Positions 1 through 8,316 of a stretch of 64,000 nt of DNA are shown here, piece by piece. The stretch spans positions 1,225,398 to 1,289,397 of the forward strand of contig NZ_CM001977.1 in the NCBI RefSeq assembly GCF_000406165.1, given 5' to 3'. The DNA comes from Dickeya zeae NCPPB 2538. GTDB lineage: Bacteria; Pseudomonadota; Gammaproteobacteria; Enterobacterales; Enterobacteriaceae. Within the stretch, counting starts at the first letter, position 1. Each line of letters starts with the position of its first letter. The position numbers and the translations under genes are program-made. Under the pieces are notes generated by a model. It was not told where the DNA came from, ran no database searches, and saw nothing but the letters and a program-made list of their open reading frames with translations.

Positions 1-204
1 CAGGGGCACTGAACGGAACAGGTTGACGTACAGTTTGGCAAACCAACTGATGGGCTTAACCGGTGACAGTCGCATCACCGCCAGCACGGTTCCCCAGACT
101 ATCCCGACCACCACGGCTGTCAGGGTGATCTCCAGCGTCACCCCCATGCCTTTAATCAGATAAGGCAGGCTGGGGGGAATAGAACTCCAGTCAAAGTTAT
201 ACAT
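1..204 (-). CDS. gltK: Glutamate/aspartate ABC transporter permease GltK (5' part only)
   Basis: Inner-membrane permease of the GltIJKL glutamate/aspartate importer, the second permease partner of GltJ. Only the first 68 codons lie in the window; the gene runs off the left edge. The visible N-terminus (MYNFDWSSIPPSLPYL, then a hydrophobic segment and a WFAKLYVNLFRSVPL stretch) matches E. coli GltK closely. The ATG follows directly on the gltJ TAA stop with no spacer, which indicates translational coupling in one minus-strand operon. The distal gene gltL (ATPase) is expected beyond the window but is not seen. Confidence 0.93.
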   Translation of the reverse strand, partial: MYNFDWSSIPPSLPYLIKGMGVTLEITLTAVVVGIVWGTVLAVMRLSPVKPISWFAKLYVNLFRSVPL

Positions 205-945
205 TTATTTGCTCCCCAGGTTGCCCGGCAAACGGGTCTTACGCTCTACAACTTGCATCAACAGCATGATGATGGCGTTGATGCCGACATAAGCCAGCGT
301 AATCGCACTGAACGATTCGTAGGCGTGGGCAGAGTAATCCAACAGCTTGCCTGCCTGCGCCGCCATATCCATTAGACCGATAGTGGAGGCGATGGCGGAG
401 TTTTTCACCAGGTTGAGCATTTCCGAGGTCAGTGGCGGCACAATCACCCGGTAGGCATTGGGCAGCAGAACATAACGGTAAGTTTGCGCAAGTGTCAGGC
501 CAATGGCTAAACCAGCGGCCTTTTGGCCTCGCGGTAATGACTGAATTCCTGCCCGCACCTGTTCGCACACACGAGCGGCGGTGAACATGCCCAGACAAAA
601 CATAGAAGACAGGAAAAATTGAATATTGGGGTCCAGCTCAGCTTTAAACCACATCCCTAATTTGGTCGGTAAAAGCTCCGGCACCACCAGATACCAGCTA
701 AAAAATTGCACAATCAGTGGCACGTTACGAAACATCTCCACATAACAGGTGCCGATACCTGACAGCAGACGATGGGGGACGGTACGAAGAATACCCAGCA
801 GTGAGCCCAGCAGAAAAGCGATGACCCAGGCACATAACGACAGTGAGACGGTGACCTGCAGACCGGAAACAATCCATCCCAGATAGGTTGTATTCCCGAA
901 AGGGGCAGGTTGCAGGAAGATACCCCAGTTCCAATCTATTGACAT
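205..945 (-). CDS. gltJ: Glutamate/aspartate ABC transporter permease GltJ
   Basis: Integral inner-membrane permease (246 aa, same length as E. coli GltJ) that forms the translocation pore for L-glutamate/L-aspartate with GltK; it is fed by the periplasmic protein GltI. It shows several hydrophobic spans and the cytoplasmic EAA-type loop around SLPRGQKAAGLAIGLT that docks the ATPase. An in-frame ATG 20 codons upstream exists, but MSIDWNWGIF is the conserved family start and is preceded by a GGAG ribosome-binding site, so 945 is chosen. It lies 162 bp downstream of gltI, behind a terminator-like hairpin that probably lowers permease expression relative to the binding protein. Confidence 0.96.
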   Translation of the reverse strand: MSIDWNWGIFLQPAPFGNTTYLGWIVSGLQVTVSLSLCAWVIAFLLGSLLGILRTVPHRLLSGIGTCYVEMFRNVPLIVQFFSWYLVVPELLPTKLGMWFKAELDPNIQFFLSSMFCLGMFTAARVCEQVRAGIQSLPRGQKAAGLAIGLTLAQTYRYVLLPNAYRVIVPPLTSEMLNLVKNSAIASTIGLMDMAAQAGKLLDYSAHAYESFSAITLAYVGINAIIMLLMQVVERKTRLPGNLGSK

Positions 946-958
946 AACGAACTCCGGT

Positions 959-984
959 AAAAAAGGGGTAGCGTTCGCTACCCC
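959..984 (-). terminator. Internal terminator between gltI and gltJ
   Basis: On the minus strand, a perfect 8-bp stem (GGGGTAGC / GCTACCCC) with a GAAC loop is followed by six T residues. It sits 14 bp before the gltJ start, so some read-through must occur for gltJK to be made. It would form the 3' end of an SroC-type RNA. Confidence 0.8.
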
Positions 985-1107
985 GAAGATTGGTGAGTGG
1001 CTCATGGATTAGCAGAATGGGGAACGGCCACTCTGCACCTGTCTGTCTTGCCACGAATCAGCAATCGGAAGGCAGATTACTGCCCTTTATTGTCATTATT
1101 AATTCGG
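959..1107 (-). ncRNA. sroC: Candidate SroC-like sRNA from the gltI 3' region
   Basis: In E. coli and Salmonella, SroC is an Hfq-bound RNA cut by RNase E from the gltI-gltJ intergenic part of the gltIJKL mRNA, and it sponges GcvB. The same interval here is 162 bp, has no ORF, and ends in a strong Rho-independent hairpin with a U tract, as an SroC 3' end requires. I cannot align it base by base to the known SroC, and the 5' end is set arbitrarily at the gltI stop codon. The call therefore rests on synteny and the terminator. Confidence 0.5.
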
Positions 1108-2001
1108 TTACAACGCCTTATCGTTGGGGGCCTTGAACAAGGCTTTCATGTCGTCTGACAGCGCAAAGTTCATATTCAGGTTTTTCGGCGGAATCGGTTG
1201 TTTGAACCAGGTATCAAACCATTTTTCGGCTTCGCCGGAGGTCTGCACCTGACTTATCGTTGCATCAACCAGTTGTTTGAATTGTGGGTCGTCTTTACGC
1301 AGCATGCAGCCATACGCCTCGCGGGATTGCGGGGTACCGGTGATAACCCATTCATCCGGGGCTTTGGCTTTGGCGCGCTCACCAGCCAGCAAGGCATCGT
1401 CCATCATGAAGGCCACAGCGCGGCCACTTTCCAGCGTACGGAATGAGTCACCATGGTCTTTGGCGCTGATGATGCGCATGTTCAGTTTTTTCTCTTCGTT
1501 CATCTTGTTCAGCAACACTTCTGAGGTGGTGCCGGAGGTGACAACGACGGCTTTACCTGCCAGATCACTGAAATCTTTGACGTCGGAGTCTTTTTTGGTC
1601 AGCAGACGGGTGCCAATGATGAAAATGGTGTCGGAGAAAGCGACCTGCTGCTGGCGTTCCAGGTTATTGGTCGTCGAGCCGCATTCCAGGTCATAAGTGC
1701 CATTTTGCAGCAGCGGAATACGGTTTTGTGAGGTAATAGGAATTAATTTTACCTGCAGGTTTGGTGCATCGAGCTTTTTCCTGACGGCTTCAACAATCTT
1801 GTCGGAGTAGGCCTGAGAGTAACCTACTACTTTCTGCTGGTTGTCGTAGTAGGAAAATGGCACTGACGATTCACGGTGGCCGATGGTGATAACACCATTG
1901 TCTTTGATTTTTTTCAGCGTGCCCGTCAGCTCTTCTGCATGAGCCAGACTTCCGGTTGCCGAGATCAACAGTAATGACAGTGCCAGTTTGCGCAATTGCA
2001 T
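1108..2001 (-). CDS. gltI: Periplasmic glutamate/aspartate-binding protein GltI
   Basis: Solute-binding protein (297 aa) of the GltIJKL importer; it captures L-glutamate and L-aspartate in the periplasm. A signal peptide (residues 1-22, MQLRKLALSLLLISATGSLAHA, cleavage before EELTG) precedes a bac_3-type binding fold with the GHRESSVPFSYYD and DLECGSTTNNLERQQQVAFS segments typical of GltI. It is the first gene of the operon. A strong AAAGGAG ribosome-binding site ends 7 bases before the ATG, and a CA-rich stretch just upstream suggests GcvB control. The leader also holds two NtrC-like dyads. Confidence 0.96.
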   Translation of the reverse strand: MQLRKLALSLLLISATGSLAHAEELTGTLKKIKDNGVITIGHRESSVPFSYYDNQQKVVGYSQAYSDKIVEAVRKKLDAPNLQVKLIPITSQNRIPLLQNGTYDLECGSTTNNLERQQQVAFSDTIFIIGTRLLTKKDSDVKDFSDLAGKAVVVTSGTTSEVLLNKMNEEKKLNMRIISAKDHGDSFRTLESGRAVAFMMDDALLAGERAKAKAPDEWVITGTPQSREAYGCMLRKDDPQFKQLVDATISQVQTSGEAEKWFDTWFKQPIPPKNLNMNFALSDDMKALFKAPNDKAL

Positions 2002-2008
2002 GTTCTAA

Positions 2009-2024
2009 CTCCTTTGCTGTTGTG
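2009..2024 (-). promoter_or_regulatory. gltI ribosome-binding site with CA-rich GcvB-type target
   Basis: The minus strand reads CACAACAG followed by CAAAGGAG just before the gltI ATG. GcvB represses gltI in enterics by pairing its GU-rich R1 region to a CA-rich element at this place. The element is seen; GcvB binding is inferred from the family. Confidence 0.5.
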
Positions 2025-2172
2025 ATCGATGCCTATCATGGGTGATGTGACCTTTGGATTCAGGCCATGTCACGTTGTGCACCGCTAAAGAGCGAATAAA
2101 ACGCTGTCATGTTTAAAAATAGCGGATTGTAAACATAATGAAACGAGAATGTTTGTTTTTTGCGAGGCGTCC

Positions 2173-2219
2173 CGCACCAAATTGCTGCAATAAAAAACTT
2201 ATGGCACTGATTTGGTGCA
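2173..2219. promoter_or_regulatory. Two NtrC-like dyads upstream of gltI
   Basis: Two 17-bp sites, CGCACCAAATTGCTGCA (2173-2189) and GGCACTGATTTGGTGCA (2203-2219), each match 10 of 12 fixed bases of the NtrC consensus TGCACC-N5-GGTGCA. Their centres are 30 bp apart, about three helical turns, as in classic NtrC enhancers. They lie about 170-220 bp before the gltI start. I could not find a convincing -24/-12 sigma-54 promoter downstream, so the assignment is tentative. Confidence 0.38.
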
Positions 2220-2321
2220 GTTCATGCCCTAATGTTGTGCTGGTTCAGGGATGAAGATGGCCGCAAGCGTGCATGCAAGACGTTTCATCTGAATAGATAG
2301 CAAGTTATATGCCAGAAATGA

Positions 2322-2349
2322 AACAAGACATGTCTAAGCATGTCTTGTT
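2322..2349 (-). terminator. Hairpin downstream of lnt
   Basis: A perfect 11-bp inverted repeat (AACAAGACATG / CATGTCTTGTT) with a 6-base loop starts 22 bp after the lnt stop codon. On the minus strand it is followed by a moderately T-rich run (TCATTTC). It is the likely end of the ybeZYX-lnt transcript, although the U tract is weak. Confidence 0.5.
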
Positions 2350-2371
2350 CGGGGTCGCGGGAGTGGGTGAG

Positions 2372-3901
2372 TTAGCGTAAGCGCCGACGGTATACCAGCG
2401 CTGTCAGGCCCAACACGGCTTCCAGTATCCACAGGGGCCATGAGCCAAACCTGGCGTAAGGCGTGATGCCTGTTGTGGGGGTGACACGGGTTTCCAGCAC
2501 ATCACGGGTAAACTGCGGCAGGCTGGCGCTAATGCTGCCATCAGGCGCGATAGCGGCGGTTACCCCATTGTTGGTGGCGCGAAGTAGCGGGCGTCCCAGT
2601 TCCAGTGCACGCATCCGCGCCATTTGAAAATGCTGCCAGGGACCAATCGAATTGCCAAACCAGGCATCGTTAGAAATCGTCAGCAGCATGTCGGTGTCAG
2701 GGCGGAAGTTGTCGCGAACCTGTTGCCCCAGGATCACCTCGTAGCAAATGGTGGCGGTGAGGCGATAACCGTTGACGACCAGCTGTGGCTGGCGATAGTC
2801 GCCGCGGCTGAACGCTGACATCGGTAAATCAAAAAACGGTGCCAGCGGACGTAACAGGGTTTCCAGCGGCACAAATTCACCAAACGGTACCAGGTGATGC
2901 TTGCTGTAGCGATTCGTGGTGGGGTAGTGATACGGCTGCTGGTCACCTAGCACGATGATGCTGTTATAAAAATCGGTACGATTGTTTTCCCGGCGGGCAT
3001 CCACGATGCCGGTGATCAGGCTGCTATGGTGCTCGCGCAGGATAGTGTCCAGTTGCGTCAGGTACTGTTGCTGGCGGATTTCGACGTCAGGAATGGCAGA
3101 TTCAGGCCAAATTACCAGTGATGCCTTGTCCATTACCTTCAGGGTGTTGTCGAAATAAATTTTTAGCGTATTGAACAGCTCGTTCGGATCCCACTTCAGC
3201 TCTTGTGGAATGTTGCCCTGCACCATGGCGACGTTAACGGCGCGTTCCGGTTGCAGTTTGTACCATTCGAGCGAGCGCAGCGGCCATGGCAACACCAATA
3301 ATGCTGCCGCAACCAAGGCTGGCTGCCAGCGGCGCTGTACTAATCCCAGCACCAGCAACCCGCTTATCACCATCAGCAGGAAAGTGAGGGTATCCACCCC
3401 GGCTATCGGCGCAAGGCCTTTCAGCGGGCCATCAAGCTGACTGTAGCCGAATTGTAACCAGGGAAAGCCGGTTAATACCCAGCCACGTAGCAGTTCAGTG
3501 AGCTGCCAGAGAACCGGTGCAGCCAGCGCCAGTCGCCAGACGGTGGTTTGCGGCCACAGGCGTGAGAGTAATCCAGCGAACAGCATCGGGTAGAGTGACA
3601 GGTAGAGCGCCAGTAGCGTCACCAGACCGACATTGACGGGGCCGGGCATACCGCCAAAGTCGGCGATGCTGTAGTAAACCCAATGGATACCCGTGCCAAA
3701 CAGGCCAAACCCCCAACAAAAGCCGATGGCGGTAGCCTGACGAGCCCGACGGTTTAGCGTCAGGCCCAATAAGCCCATCAGAGAAACGATGGCAGCGGGC
3801 CAGACATCGTAAGGAGAAAACGCCAGCGTGCCACAGGCACCGAATAAAAGCGCCAGCAGGAGGCGAACCTGCTGGCGTTGTAATAATGAGGCGACTGCCA
3901 T
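2372..3901 (-). CDS. lnt: Apolipoprotein N-acyltransferase Lnt
   Basis: Inner-membrane enzyme (509 aa; E. coli 512) that adds the third acyl chain to the N-terminal cysteine of lipoproteins, a step needed for Lol sorting of proteins such as Pal. N-terminal hydrophobic spans are followed by a periplasmic nitrilase-fold domain with the catalytic triad visible: Glu in WPESAIP, Lys in SKHHLVPFGE, Cys in TICYE. The start MAVASLLQRQQVRLLL fits the family; a longer in-frame reading 30 codons upstream would overlap corC. It lies 7 bp downstream of corC as the last gene of ybeZ-ybeY-corC-lnt. Confidence 0.97.
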   Translation of the reverse strand: MAVASLLQRQQVRLLLALLFGACGTLAFSPYDVWPAAIVSLMGLLGLTLNRRARQATAIGFCWGFGLFGTGIHWVYYSIADFGGMPGPVNVGLVTLLALYLSLYPMLFAGLLSRLWPQTTVWRLALAAPVLWQLTELLRGWVLTGFPWLQFGYSQLDGPLKGLAPIAGVDTLTFLLMVISGLLVLGLVQRRWQPALVAAALLVLPWPLRSLEWYKLQPERAVNVAMVQGNIPQELKWDPNELFNTLKIYFDNTLKVMDKASLVIWPESAIPDVEIRQQQYLTQLDTILREHHSSLITGIVDARRENNRTDFYNSIIVLGDQQPYHYPTTNRYSKHHLVPFGEFVPLETLLRPLAPFFDLPMSAFSRGDYRQPQLVVNGYRLTATICYEVILGQQVRDNFRPDTDMLLTISNDAWFGNSIGPWQHFQMARMRALELGRPLLRATNNGVTAAIAPDGSISASLPQFTRDVLETRVTPTTGITPYARFGSWPLWILEAVLGLTALVYRRRLR

Positions 3902-3908
3902 GAATAAA

Positions 3909-4778
3909 TTAGTCTTCCAGTTGCGGTTGCGGGGCGTCGTCAGGGATCCTGACATGAACCTGAATAATACGGCGGCTATCTGCCATAGCAACTTTGAACA
4001 GGTAACCGTCTATGTCGATAGTTTCCCCACGTGCCGGCAGGTGGCCGAAATACTGCATCACCAGACCGCCAATGGTATCAACTTCCTCGTCGCTAAATCG
4101 CGTTTCGAAGATCTTATTGAAATCCTCGATAGGTGTAAGCGCACGTACCGTATAAGTCTGGCGGTTGAGCTGACGGATGTCGCGATCTTCCTCGTCATCG
4201 TATTCGTCTTCGATTTCACCAACAATAAGCTCCAGAATATCTTCAATCGTCACCAGCCCGGAAACGCCACCAAACTCATCAATGACAATCGCCATGTGGT
4301 AGCGCAGGGAGCGGAATTCATTGAGCATGCGGTCTACCCGCTTGCTTTCCGGCACCACAACGGCAGGACGCAGCACTTTATCCATGCTAAATGGTTCGGA
4401 GTTGCTACGCATAAACGGCAGCAGATCCTTGGCCATCAGGATGCCTTCAATGTGGTCTTTGTCTTCGCTAATAACCGGGAAACGGGAGTGCGCCGATTCG
4501 ATGATCACATCCAGACACTCTTCCAGCGTCTGGTTATGTTTGAGTGTAATCATCTGAGAACGCGGGATCATAATATCGCGCACTCGTTGATCGGCGATGT
4601 CCATCACGCCTTCCAGCATGTCGCGGATTTCCGGGTCGATCTGTTCCGAATCGCGGATCAACGCCAGCAAATCGTCGTGATCTTTGGACTCACCATGAAA
4701 AATTTGATTGAGAAAAAAAGAGAAGAATCCCTTTTTGGGACTGGGGGTATCGCTGTTGGTAGAATGGTCGTCGCTCAT
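3909..4778 (-). CDS. corC: CNNM/CorC-family CBS-domain protein YbeX (CorC)
   Basis: Cytosolic protein (289 aa; E. coli 292) with tandem CBS domains (roughly residues 65-190, starting VRDIMIPRSQMITL) and a C-terminal CorC/HlyC domain ending VKVAMADSRRI-like. In enterics it is linked to Mg2+/Co2+ efflux by CorA, and more recently to ribosome and heat-stress physiology; its biochemical role is not settled. The start MSDDHSTNSD matches E. coli; an ATG six codons earlier is ignored. It is co-transcribed with ybeZ, ybeY and lnt and is separated from ybeY by 100 bp. Confidence 0.94.
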   Translation of the reverse strand: MSDDHSTNSDTPSPKKGFFSFFLNQIFHGESKDHDDLLALIRDSEQIDPEIRDMLEGVMDIADQRVRDIMIPRSQMITLKHNQTLEECLDVIIESAHSRFPVISEDKDHIEGILMAKDLLPFMRSNSEPFSMDKVLRPAVVVPESKRVDRMLNEFRSLRYHMAIVIDEFGGVSGLVTIEDILELIVGEIEDEYDDEEDRDIRQLNRQTYTVRALTPIEDFNKIFETRFSDEEVDTIGGLVMQYFGHLPARGETIDIDGYLFKVAMADSRRIIQVHVRIPDDAPQPQLED

Positions 4779-4878
4779 GGCGTCAGTAAATATCACTCTT
4801 GTTAAGAAATGATGACCAGCAGTGAATACAGTAAACAGGCGATATCACCGCTGGCGTCTGGTCCTTAAAATATCGAAT

Positions 4879-5364
4879 TTAAGGTGTATCCGTAAAATTT
4901 TCTTTTTCTGCCAGATATGGGTCGGCATAACCCATACTCTGCATGATTTCCGTTTCCAGTGCTTCCATTTCTTCGGCTTCACTGTCTTCGATATGATCAT
5001 AACCTAACAGATGCAGACTGCCATGGACAACCATGTGCGCCCAATGTTCCTCTGCACTTTTCCCTTGTTCGACCGCTTCCTGCTCGACCACTTGTCGGCA
5101 GATGATAAGGTCGCCCAATAATGGTAATTCCACTTCTGGCGGAGCCTCAAAGGGGAAGGAGAGGACGTTGGTCGGCTTGTCCTTACCGCGATAGGTCAGG
5201 TTCAGGTGGTGGCTTTCCTCTTCATCCACCACCCTGATGGTGACCTCTGCCTCGTCCTGAAACTGGGGTAGCACGGCTTCCAGCCAGCGCTGGAAGTCGG
5301 CTTCAGAGGGCAGCCCGTGGCTACTCTCACTGGCTATCTGCAAATCAAGAATGACCTGGCTCAT
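4879..5364 (-). CDS. ybeY: Endoribonuclease YbeY
   Basis: UPF0054 metalloprotein (161 aa; E. coli 155) needed for 16S rRNA 3'-end maturation and late 70S quality control. The zinc-binding signature HGSLHLLGYDH is intact, with His114, His118 and His124. The start ATG overlaps the ybeZ stop codon (ATGA, 4-bp overlap), so translation is coupled to the PhoH-like ATPase YbeZ, its known partner. The C-terminal tail (YLAEKENFTDTP) is slightly longer than in E. coli. Confidence 0.96.
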   Translation of the reverse strand: MSQVILDLQIASESSHGLPSEADFQRWLEAVLPQFQDEAEVTIRVVDEEESHHLNLTYRGKDKPTNVLSFPFEAPPEVELPLLGDLIICRQVVEQEAVEQGKSAEEHWAHMVVHGSLHLLGYDHIEDSEAEEMEALETEIMQSMGYADPYLAEKENFTDTP

Positions 5365-6416
5365 TTTTGCTCCTGCGTGCTGCTGGCCTGCGCTTCACGT
5401 TTACGCTGTTCTGCCAGTTCTTCCCGGCGTTTCTGGTCGGCGCTTTCCCACGCTTCATACGCGTTGACGATGCGGGCCACTACCGGATGGCGTACCACGT
5501 CTTCGCTGTGGAAAAAGTTGAAACTGATCTCTTCCACGTCTGACAGCACCTCAATGGCATGACGCAAACCGGATTTTTGGTTGCGTGGCAGGTCTATCTG
5601 GGTAACGTCACCGGTGATGACGGCTTTCGAGTTAAAGCCGATACGGGTCAGGAACATCTTCATCTGCTCGATAGTGGTGTTCTGACTTTCATCCAGAATG
5701 ATGAAGGCATCGTTCAGGGTACGCCCACGCATATAAGCCAGTGGCGCGACTTCAATGACGTTGCGCTCAATGAGCTTTTCCACGCGCTCGAAGCCCAGCA
5801 TTTCAAACAGCGCATCGTAGAGTGGGCGCAGGTAAGGGTCTACTTTCTGGCTCAAATCACCCGGCAGGAAGCCCAGTTTTTCACCGGCTTCTACCGCCGG
5901 ACGGGTCAGCAGGATACGGCGGATATCCTGTCGTTCCAGTGCGTCCACCGCAGCGGCCACCGCCAGATAGGTTTTCCCCGTACCGGCCGGACCGATACCG
6001 AAAGTAATGTCGTGATCGAGAATATGGGCGATGTACTGCGCCTGATTGGGCGTACGGGGTTTGATGACGCCGCGTTTAGTGCGGATATTCACCGCCTTGC
6101 CGTATTCCGGCACGCTGTCGGCGGTCTGTTCCAGTACCCGGGATTCTTTGATAGCCAGATGAATCTGTTCTGGATCGATGTCTGGAATCACGCCACGCAC
6201 TGGCGCGGTATCCACATACAGATGGCGCAGGATATCAGCAGCGGCGTCGATGCAGAGGTCTTTTCCTACCAGCTTGAAATGATTGTCGCGATGATTGATC
6301 TCTATGCCGAGGCGGCGTTCCAGCTGTTTGATGTTGTCGTCAAACGGGCCGCACAGACTGAGCAGACGTTTATTATCCGCAGGTTCGAGGGCAATTTCTT
6401 TTATCGTTACGTTCAA
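5361..6416 (-). CDS. ybeZ: PhoH-like ATPase YbeZ
   Basis: PhoH-family nucleotide-binding protein (351 aa from the chosen start) that works with YbeY in rRNA processing. Walker A GPAGTGKT and Walker B-like FIILDESQNT are present in the PhoH domain, behind a short N-terminal KH-like region. Both possible starts are TTG codons. The TTG at 6416 is preferred because AGAGGAA lies 4-5 bases upstream and the resulting start (LNVTIKEIALEPADN) aligns with E. coli; the TTG at 6449 adds 11 residues without a good ribosome site. First gene of ybeZYX-lnt, which is a heat-shock operon in E. coli; I could not identify a sigma-32 promoter here. Confidence 0.94.
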   Translation of the reverse strand: MNVTIKEIALEPADNKRLLSLCGPFDDNIKQLERRLGIEINHRDNHFKLVGKDLCIDAAADILRHLYVDTAPVRGVIPDIDPEQIHLAIKESRVLEQTADSVPEYGKAVNIRTKRGVIKPRTPNQAQYIAHILDHDITFGIGPAGTGKTYLAVAAAVDALERQDIRRILLTRPAVEAGEKLGFLPGDLSQKVDPYLRPLYDALFEMLGFERVEKLIERNVIEVAPLAYMRGRTLNDAFIILDESQNTTIEQMKMFLTRIGFNSKAVITGDVTQIDLPRNQKSGLRHAIEVLSDVEEISFNFFHSEDVVRHPVVARIVNAYEAWESADQKRREELAEQRKREAQASSTQEQK

Positions 6417-6600
6417 ACTATTCCTCTTGGGTTTAAGCAGAATGAGCAATGACGTTGTGCCACGGGCAGAGGTATCTGCCCAGATGTGGCGCAGAGATTA
6501 CCTTGATTATTTATCGTGAAGCCCGCAAGGCGCAAGTCAGATTCGGCATAAAGGCCGCAAGGGCGATGTATTCGCCCGGTCAGTGAGTCGGAACTAAAGA

Positions 6601-6626
6601 AAAAGCGGGCCGTTTGACGGCCCGCC
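6601..6626 (-). terminator. miaB terminator
   Basis: On the minus strand, a perfect 8-bp GC-rich stem (GCGGGCCG / CGGCCCGC) with a 5-base loop is followed by TTTTT. It starts 20 bp after the miaB stop codon and separates miaB from ybeZ. Confidence 0.88.
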
Positions 6627-6646
6627 TGAATAACGTGCATGAGCGA

Positions 6647-8071
6647 TTACGGCTGATAGATACCGACGCCGAGTTCGTCTTCTTTGCGGGTACGGGCGAT
6701 AACCGAGGTTGGTGATTCACTGACGCGCAGATTCATTTGGTCTTCGGTGCGAACGACTACGCCACGCAGTGAATTCGGATAAACATCAACGATTTCCACG
6801 TCGACGAATTTGCCGATCATGTCTGGTGTGCCTTCAAAGTTCACCACACGGTTATTTTCAGTACGCCCGGACAGTTCCATCACGCTCTTGCGTGACGTCC
6901 CTTCCACCAGAATACGTTGCACGGTACCCATCATCCGGCGGCTGTACTGCATGGCTTGCTGATTGATGCGCTCTTGCAGAATGTACAAACGCTGTTTTTT
7001 CTCTTCTTCGGTTACATCGTCCACCATATCGGCGGCCGGAGTGCCTGGGCGGGGCGAATAAATAAAGCTAAAGCTCATGTCGAAATCGACATCAGCAATC
7101 AACTGCATGGTTTGTTCGAAATCTTCCTGAGTTTCACCCGGGAAGCCGACGATAAAATCGGAACTGATCTGGATAGCCGGGCGCGCTTTACGCAGTTTGC
7201 GGATGATGGCCTTGTATTCCAGCGCGGTGTGGCGACGTTTCATCATCGTCAGAATGCGGTCTGAACCGCTCTGAACTGGCAGATGCAGGAAGCTCACCAG
7301 TTCCGGCGTATCTTCGTAAACGCTGATGATATCGTCGGTGAACTCAATCGGGTGGCTGGTGATAAAGCGGATACGGTCGATACCGTCGATCGCCGCGACT
7401 AAACGCAGCAACTCTGCGAAACTGCAAATATCATCATCGTGTGTGGCGCCGCGATACGCATTCACGTTCTGGCCCAGCAGATTCACTTCACGCACGCCTT
7501 GTGCTGCCAGTTGGGCGATTTCAAACAGCACATCATCGACCGGGCGGCTGACTTCTTCACCACGGGTATAAGGCACCACGCAGAACGTACAGTACTTGTT
7601 GCAGCCTTCCATGATGGAAACGAATGCGGTTGGCCCGTCGGCACGCGGTTCCGGCAGTCGGTCAAATTTCTCTACTTCCGGGAAACTGATATCCACGATA
7701 GGGCTGCGGGTACCCTGAACATGGTTGATCATTTCAGGCAAACGATGCAGTGTCTGTGGCCCGAAAATCACATCCACATAGTGCGCGCGGTCACGAATGT
7801 GTTCGCCTTCCTGGGACGCCACACAGCCGCCCACACCGATAATCAGATTCGGATTGACGTCTTTGAGCGTTTTCCAGCGGCCGAGCTGATGAAATACTTT
7901 TTCCTGCGCCTTCTCTCGGATAGAACAGGTATTCAGCAGCAGAATGTCAGCGTCTTCAGCGACGTCGGTCAGCTGGTAACCGTGCGTACTTTCCAGTAGG
8001 TCAGCTATCTTCGATGAATCGTATTCGTTCATCTGACAGCCCCAGGTTTTGATATGCAGTTTCTTTGTCAT
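6647..8071 (-). CDS. miaB: tRNA-2-methylthio-N6-dimethylallyladenosine synthase MiaB
   Basis: Radical-SAM methylthiotransferase (474 aa, identical to the E. coli length) that converts i6A37 to ms2i6A37 in tRNAs reading UNN codons. The N-terminal MTTase domain carries its three cluster cysteines (WGCQMNEYDS, NTCSIREKA, VGGCVAS); the radical-SAM motif CNKYCTFC follows, then a TRAM domain near the C-terminus. Two ATGs are possible (8077 and 8071); the inner one gives the conserved MTKKLHIKTWGC start, and neither has a strong ribosome site. Transcribed divergently from ubiF, as in E. coli. Confidence 0.96.
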   Translation of the reverse strand: MTKKLHIKTWGCQMNEYDSSKIADLLESTHGYQLTDVAEDADILLLNTCSIREKAQEKVFHQLGRWKTLKDVNPNLIIGVGGCVASQEGEHIRDRAHYVDVIFGPQTLHRLPEMINHVQGTRSPIVDISFPEVEKFDRLPEPRADGPTAFVSIMEGCNKYCTFCVVPYTRGEEVSRPVDDVLFEIAQLAAQGVREVNLLGQNVNAYRGATHDDDICSFAELLRLVAAIDGIDRIRFITSHPIEFTDDIISVYEDTPELVSFLHLPVQSGSDRILTMMKRRHTALEYKAIIRKLRKARPAIQISSDFIVGFPGETQEDFEQTMQLIADVDFDMSFSFIYSPRPGTPAADMVDDVTEEEKKQRLYILQERINQQAMQYSRRMMGTVQRILVEGTSRKSVMELSGRTENNRVVNFEGTPDMIGKFVDVEIVDVYPNSLRGVVVRTEDQMNLRVSESPTSVIARTRKEDELGVGIYQP

Positions 8072-8316
8072 CGTCATCGACTAGCCATTACTCAGTGCGG
8101 GTAAACACGCAGTCCTTCGAGGGGCGCGTACATGCGGGCGCGTATTGTAATCTTTTGCCGCCGTTGTGACCAGATCCAGCGTGAAACGGCGTTTGGTGAC
8201 GGTGGGTGTCGCTTTTGTGAAAAACTCACCGTGAAATCCAGTAAACTATCGGCATCTTTTGTCTTTCTGGCGCAGGTGCTTTGACTGAACTGCGCAGCAG
8301 AAACAGTGGGGCGGGT

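Noticed and set aside
2002..2172. Sigma-54 (-24/-12) promoter for gltI
   Set aside because: Given the NtrC-like dyads I searched for GG-N10-GC on the minus strand. Each GG found lacked the matching GC at the right distance.
5559..6452. 297-codon plus-strand open frame antisense to ybeZ
   Set aside because: It overlaps a certain gene completely, has low-complexity His/Gln/Phe content and no family resemblance.
6417..6600. Sigma-32 promoter in front of ybeZ
   Set aside because: The operon is heat-inducible in E. coli, but I saw CCTTGCGG-type repeats without a CCCCAT-like -10 at the right spacing.
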